Part shown: positions 61,685 through 64,000 of the stretch, piece after piece
How positions within the stretch are numbered: position 1 is the stretch's first letter
How the letters are laid out: each line of letters opens with the position of its first letter
DNA from: Burkholderia sp. Leaf177
Lineage (GTDB): Bacteria; Pseudomonadota; Gammaproteobacteria; Burkholderiales; Burkholderiaceae
Direction: 5' to 3'
Assembly (NCBI RefSeq): GCF_001424345.1
Contig: NZ_LMPF01000022.1
Coordinates: 413,245 to 477,244, forward strand
DNA: 64,000 bases
Made by a program: the position numbers and the translations under genes
The notes under the pieces: model-generated
The model's input: only the letters and a program-made list of their open reading frames with translations
What the model was told of the DNA's origin: nothing
Databases searched by the model: none

Positions 61685-62437
61685 TCAGATGTTGTAGCCG
61701 CCGGCGACTTCAATCGTCTGCGCGTTGATCCAGCCGCTGTCCGCAGACAGCAGGCTGGCAATGACGCGACCGACGTCGTCGGGCTCGCCGATGCGGCCGA
61801 GTGCGGTCTGTCCGGCAAGCATAGTTACGAACTCCGACATTTGATCGAATGTCCCGCTGGTCATGTCGGTGCGAATCGCGCCGGGGGAAATCGCGTTTGC
61901 TCGGATACCGCGCGAGCCGAATTCCTTGGCCATGTAGCGCGTCAGCACTTCCAGCCCACCCTTGAATGCCGCATAAGGGGCCGCACCCGGTGTCGCCACG
62001 CGCGTCGTTGCACTGGTCAGGTTGACGATGTGGCTACCATCGGCCATCAGCGGCAGCAGCGCCTGGGTCAGAAAGAAAGGGCCCTTGAGGTGCACGTTCA
62101 ACAAGCCGTCGAACTCGGCCTCGGTCACCGATTCGATAGCATTGAACGCGCCGTAGCCTGCGTTGTTGACCAGGGCGTCAAAGCGATCCCTACTCCAGGT
62201 GGTCGCTAATGTGGCGGCAACGCTAGCACGGAAACCGGGGAACGATGCGACCTTGCCGACATCGAGCGCCAGCGCTACGGCTTTGCCGCCCTCACTTTCG
62301 ATTTGACGAACGACTTCCTCAGCGCCAGCCCGATGGTTTTTGTAAGTGAGGATGACGCCCATACCGCGCTTCGCGGCTTGAATGGCGGTGCTGGCCCCGA
62401 GGCCACGGCTTGCGCCGGTGATGATGACGATGCTCAT
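61685..62437 (-). CDS. Short-chain dehydrogenase/reductase
   Basis: 250 aa. TGASRGLGASTAIQAAK (cofactor), NNAGYGAFNAI, NLTSATTRVATPGAAPYAAFKGGLE with the YxxxK catalytic pair in YAAFK, and a C-terminal SDSGWINAQTIEVAGGYNI. All catalytic residues present, unlike the SDR at 15.9 kb. First gene of the leftward operon, divergent from an AraC-type gene which likely controls it. Confidence 0.88.
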   Translation of the reverse strand: MSIVIITGASRGLGASTAIQAAKRGMGVILTYKNHRAGAEEVVRQIESEGGKAVALALDVGKVASFPGFRASVAATLATTWSRDRFDALVNNAGYGAFNAIESVTEAEFDGLLNVHLKGPFFLTQALLPLMADGSHIVNLTSATTRVATPGAAPYAAFKGGLEVLTRYMAKEFGSRGIRANAISPGAIRTDMTSGTFDQMSEFVTMLAGQTALGRIGEPDDVGRVIASLLSADSGWINAQTIEVAGGYNI

Positions 62438-62575
62438 GTGTTTTCTTCGTTGGTAGGTGGCGCCTGAACGATAGGGCCCGGATGCCCTGCGAGCCTGCCC
62501 GTTCCTGCCTCAAACCTGCCTAATCCTGCTTTGAACCTACTTTTCTTCTTGCACATCCAGGGGTATTGCGATCTG

Positions 62576-63538
62576 ATGTGGTCCATGGACGAACAATTGA
62601 AAGAACTCCGAAACCTGGCAGCCAAGGCCAAAAACCGCCTGACTGAGACGGGCATTCCGCGGGTCGCCATGGTGCAGGGCAAGATTCCAGAGCACGAGCT
62701 TAGTGCCGTCTATGACCCTATGGTTAATCTGATTCTGCAGGGAAGCAAATCAATGACCATCGGCGACCGCACCCTACACTACTGCCCGGCAAACTATTTC
62801 GTCATGTCCGTCGACCTGCCTGCAGTCGGCACGGTATGGCCGGCAGCGACCGGCGAGCCCTACTTGGCCGTGGCCCTGACGCTGCAGCCGACGTTGATTG
62901 CCGCCCTCATGGCGGACTTGCCTAATTCCGCTTACGCTGAGAAAACGACAACCAAAGCGGGAAACGGGTTTTCGGTCGCTGCCGTTACCCCGGATTTGAT
63001 GGATGCATGGGTCCGCATGTTGCGCCTGATGGAACGTCCCGCCGACATACCCGCGTTGGCGCCCGTGTATGAACGCGAAATTCTTTACCGGGTGCTGCAG
63101 GGGCCGCACGGCGCGATGCTGCGCGACATTGCGACGCCAGACAGCGCCATCGGACGGATCAGCCTGGCCATCCAGTGGATACGGCGCGACTTCGCCGAAC
63201 CGATGCGCGTCGAGGCGCTGGCACAAAAGGCCAATATGAGCGTCTCAGCGTTCCACCGGCATTTCAAGGCGGTCACGGCTATGAGCCCTGTGCAATACCA
63301 GAAGCGCATCCGCTTACTGCAGGCCCGCACGCTACTGGTGGTGGGCAGAAAAAGTGTTACCAGGGCGGCCTTCGAGGTCGGCTATGAGAGTCCCACCCAG
63401 TTCAGCCGCGAGTACGCCCGCGCCTTCGGACTTTCACCGGGACGCGACGCCGAACAGATACTGTCCCGGTATGCGCCGACTGTCGACCTCGGTGCACCGA
63501 CCCAACGTCCAATGGCGTCGTATGCTGCAAGCAACTGA
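62576..63538 (+). CDS. AraC-family regulator (AraC-N type)
   Basis: 320 aa from ATG 62576 (MWSMDEQLKE); Met at 62585 is an alternative. N-terminal cupin-like domain with SAVYDPMVNLILQGSKSMTI and YCPANYFVMSVDLPA. C-terminal helices: MRVEALAQKANMSVSAFHRH, FKAVTAMSPVQYQKRIRLLQ, RAAFEVGYESPTQFSREYAR. Same group as YqhC-like activators of aldehyde reductases. Divergent from the SDR operon across 138 bp. Paralogous to the partial gene at the right edge. Confidence 0.86.
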   Translation: MWSMDEQLKELRNLAAKAKNRLTETGIPRVAMVQGKIPEHELSAVYDPMVNLILQGSKSMTIGDRTLHYCPANYFVMSVDLPAVGTVWPAATGEPYLAVALTLQPTLIAALMADLPNSAYAEKTTTKAGNGFSVAAVTPDLMDAWVRMLRLMERPADIPALAPVYEREILYRVLQGPHGAMLRDIATPDSAIGRISLAIQWIRRDFAEPMRVEALAQKANMSVSAFHRHFKAVTAMSPVQYQKRIRLLQARTLLVVGRKSVTRAAFEVGYESPTQFSREYARAFGLSPGRDAEQILSRYAPTVDLGAPTQRPMASYAASN

Positions 63539-63574
63539 TCCTTGCGATCCGGCACACGTGTAGCCCTATGCTCG

Positions 63575-64000
63575 TCAAACGATTGCAGCCACGGTTGCGC
63601 GCTCTGCCGGAGATTTAAACCTGGCAACGTCCCGCGCAGGCGGCATTCCGAACATGCGCGCGTATTCGCGGTTGAATTGCGAAGCGCGTTCATAACCAAC
63701 GGCGAAAGCAATCGAAGCGGCATCGCGAGGCTCGAACAGTAGCAGCCAGCGAGCCCTGAGCAGACGAAGACGCTTTTGATATTGGATGGGCGTCATGGCG
63801 GTAATCGACCTGAAGTGGCGATAGAAAGCCGCGACGCTCATATTGGCCATCGCCGCGATGTGTTCCACACGGAATGCTTCCGTATAGTGTTCACGAATCC
63901 AGTGGATCGCACGCCGGATTTGCGAGAGCCGTCCATCGGGGCTCGCCATGTCACGCAACATGCCTCCGTACGGTCCCTGCAAGGCGCGAAACAGGATTTC
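63575..64000 (-). CDS. AraC-family regulator, C-terminal part, cut by window edge
   Basis: The leftward frame enters from beyond 64000 (EILFRALQGPYGGMLRDMAS) and ends at 63575 with both helices: RVEHIAAMANMSVAAFYRHF, RSITAMTPIQYQKRLRLLRA and SIAFAVGYERASQFNREYAR. It closely parallels residues ~170-310 of the gene at 62576, and the two are convergent with 36 bp between. Its N-terminus is outside the window. Confidence 0.87.
   Translation of the reverse strand, partial: EILFRALQGPYGGMLRDMASPDGRLSQIRRAIHWIREHYTEAFRVEHIAAMANMSVAAFYRHFRSITAMTPIQYQKRLRLLRARWLLLFEPRDAASIAFAVGYERASQFNREYARMFGMPPARDVARFKSPAERATVAAIV

Noticed and set aside
1-64000. CRISPR arrays, rRNA and tRNA genes
   Set aside because: No regularly spaced direct repeats, no rRNA-like sequence and no cloverleaf with a CCA-proximal TPsiC arm was noticed on either strand; a tRNA scan would be needed to be certain.

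Overview
The window looks like GC-rich betaproteobacterial DNA, most likely a Burkholderiales such as Paraburkholderia or Caballeronia. It pairs an AndA-type anthranilate dioxygenase with catRBAC, has a Burkholderia-style porin, an MxKDx pentapeptide protein, and many IS66, IS110, IS6 and Tn3-family remnants. This points to an accessory or secondary replicon. No rRNA, tRNA or CRISPR array was seen.

Layout. (1) 0-0.4 kb: the 5' end of a DUF4158/Tn3 transposase running off the left edge. (2) 0.4-8.5 kb: a three-component anthranilate 1,2-dioxygenase operon (andAc-Ad-Ab-Aa) with its AraC/XylS regulator, convergent with catB-catA-catC and the divergent LysR gene catR. Together they take anthranilate through catechol and cis,cis-muconate to beta-ketoadipate enol-lactone. 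(3) 8.5-21.4 kb: an island I cannot assign to a described pathway. It has a zinc deacylase, two transport proteins (MFS and porin), a FAD amine oxidase, a DUF3830 protein, a 1-Cys peroxiredoxin-like protein, a large alpha/beta hydrolase, an SDR lacking its catalytic Tyr, a dienelactone hydrolase fused to an NTF2-like domain, an aminotransferase and a GntR/FCD regulator. The same palindrome, ATTTGATCAAAT, lies upstream of each divergent unit, so this looks like one GntR regulon. (4) 21.5-24.6 kb: decay, with a paaK-like pseudogene, three colliding IS66 remnants, and a parDE pair whose toxin is dead. (5) 24.7-36.4 kb: a second catabolic block (TRAP transporter, HyuA/HyuB, alpha/beta hydrolase, LysR, then a divergent racemase/binding-protein/RidA/Hyi operon). 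(6) 36.6-40.3 kb: Tn3, IS66 and two IS110 pseudogenes, plus a structured noncoding stretch. (7) 40.5-45.2 kb: LysR, Gfo/Idh/MocA dehydrogenase, Old Yellow Enzyme and an MFS exporter. (8) 45.6-48.5 kb: a Met-rich MxKDx protein, cytochrome b and a Tat-exported molybdoenzyme, resembling a periplasmic methionine-oxidation buffer/repair system. (9) 49.7-60.3 kb: a sparse region with vapBC, two noncoding copies of a hairpin-plus-terminator element, fragments of dead regulator and transporter genes, divergent receiver-like proteins, a hybrid histidine kinase whose receiver has Asn in place of the phospho-Asp, a stand-alone receiver and an IS6 relic. (10) 60.3-64 kb: a reductase/VOC/SDR operon with two convergent AraC paralogues.

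Everything is from reading the sequence. Family names rest on recognised motifs and organisation, not on database searches.
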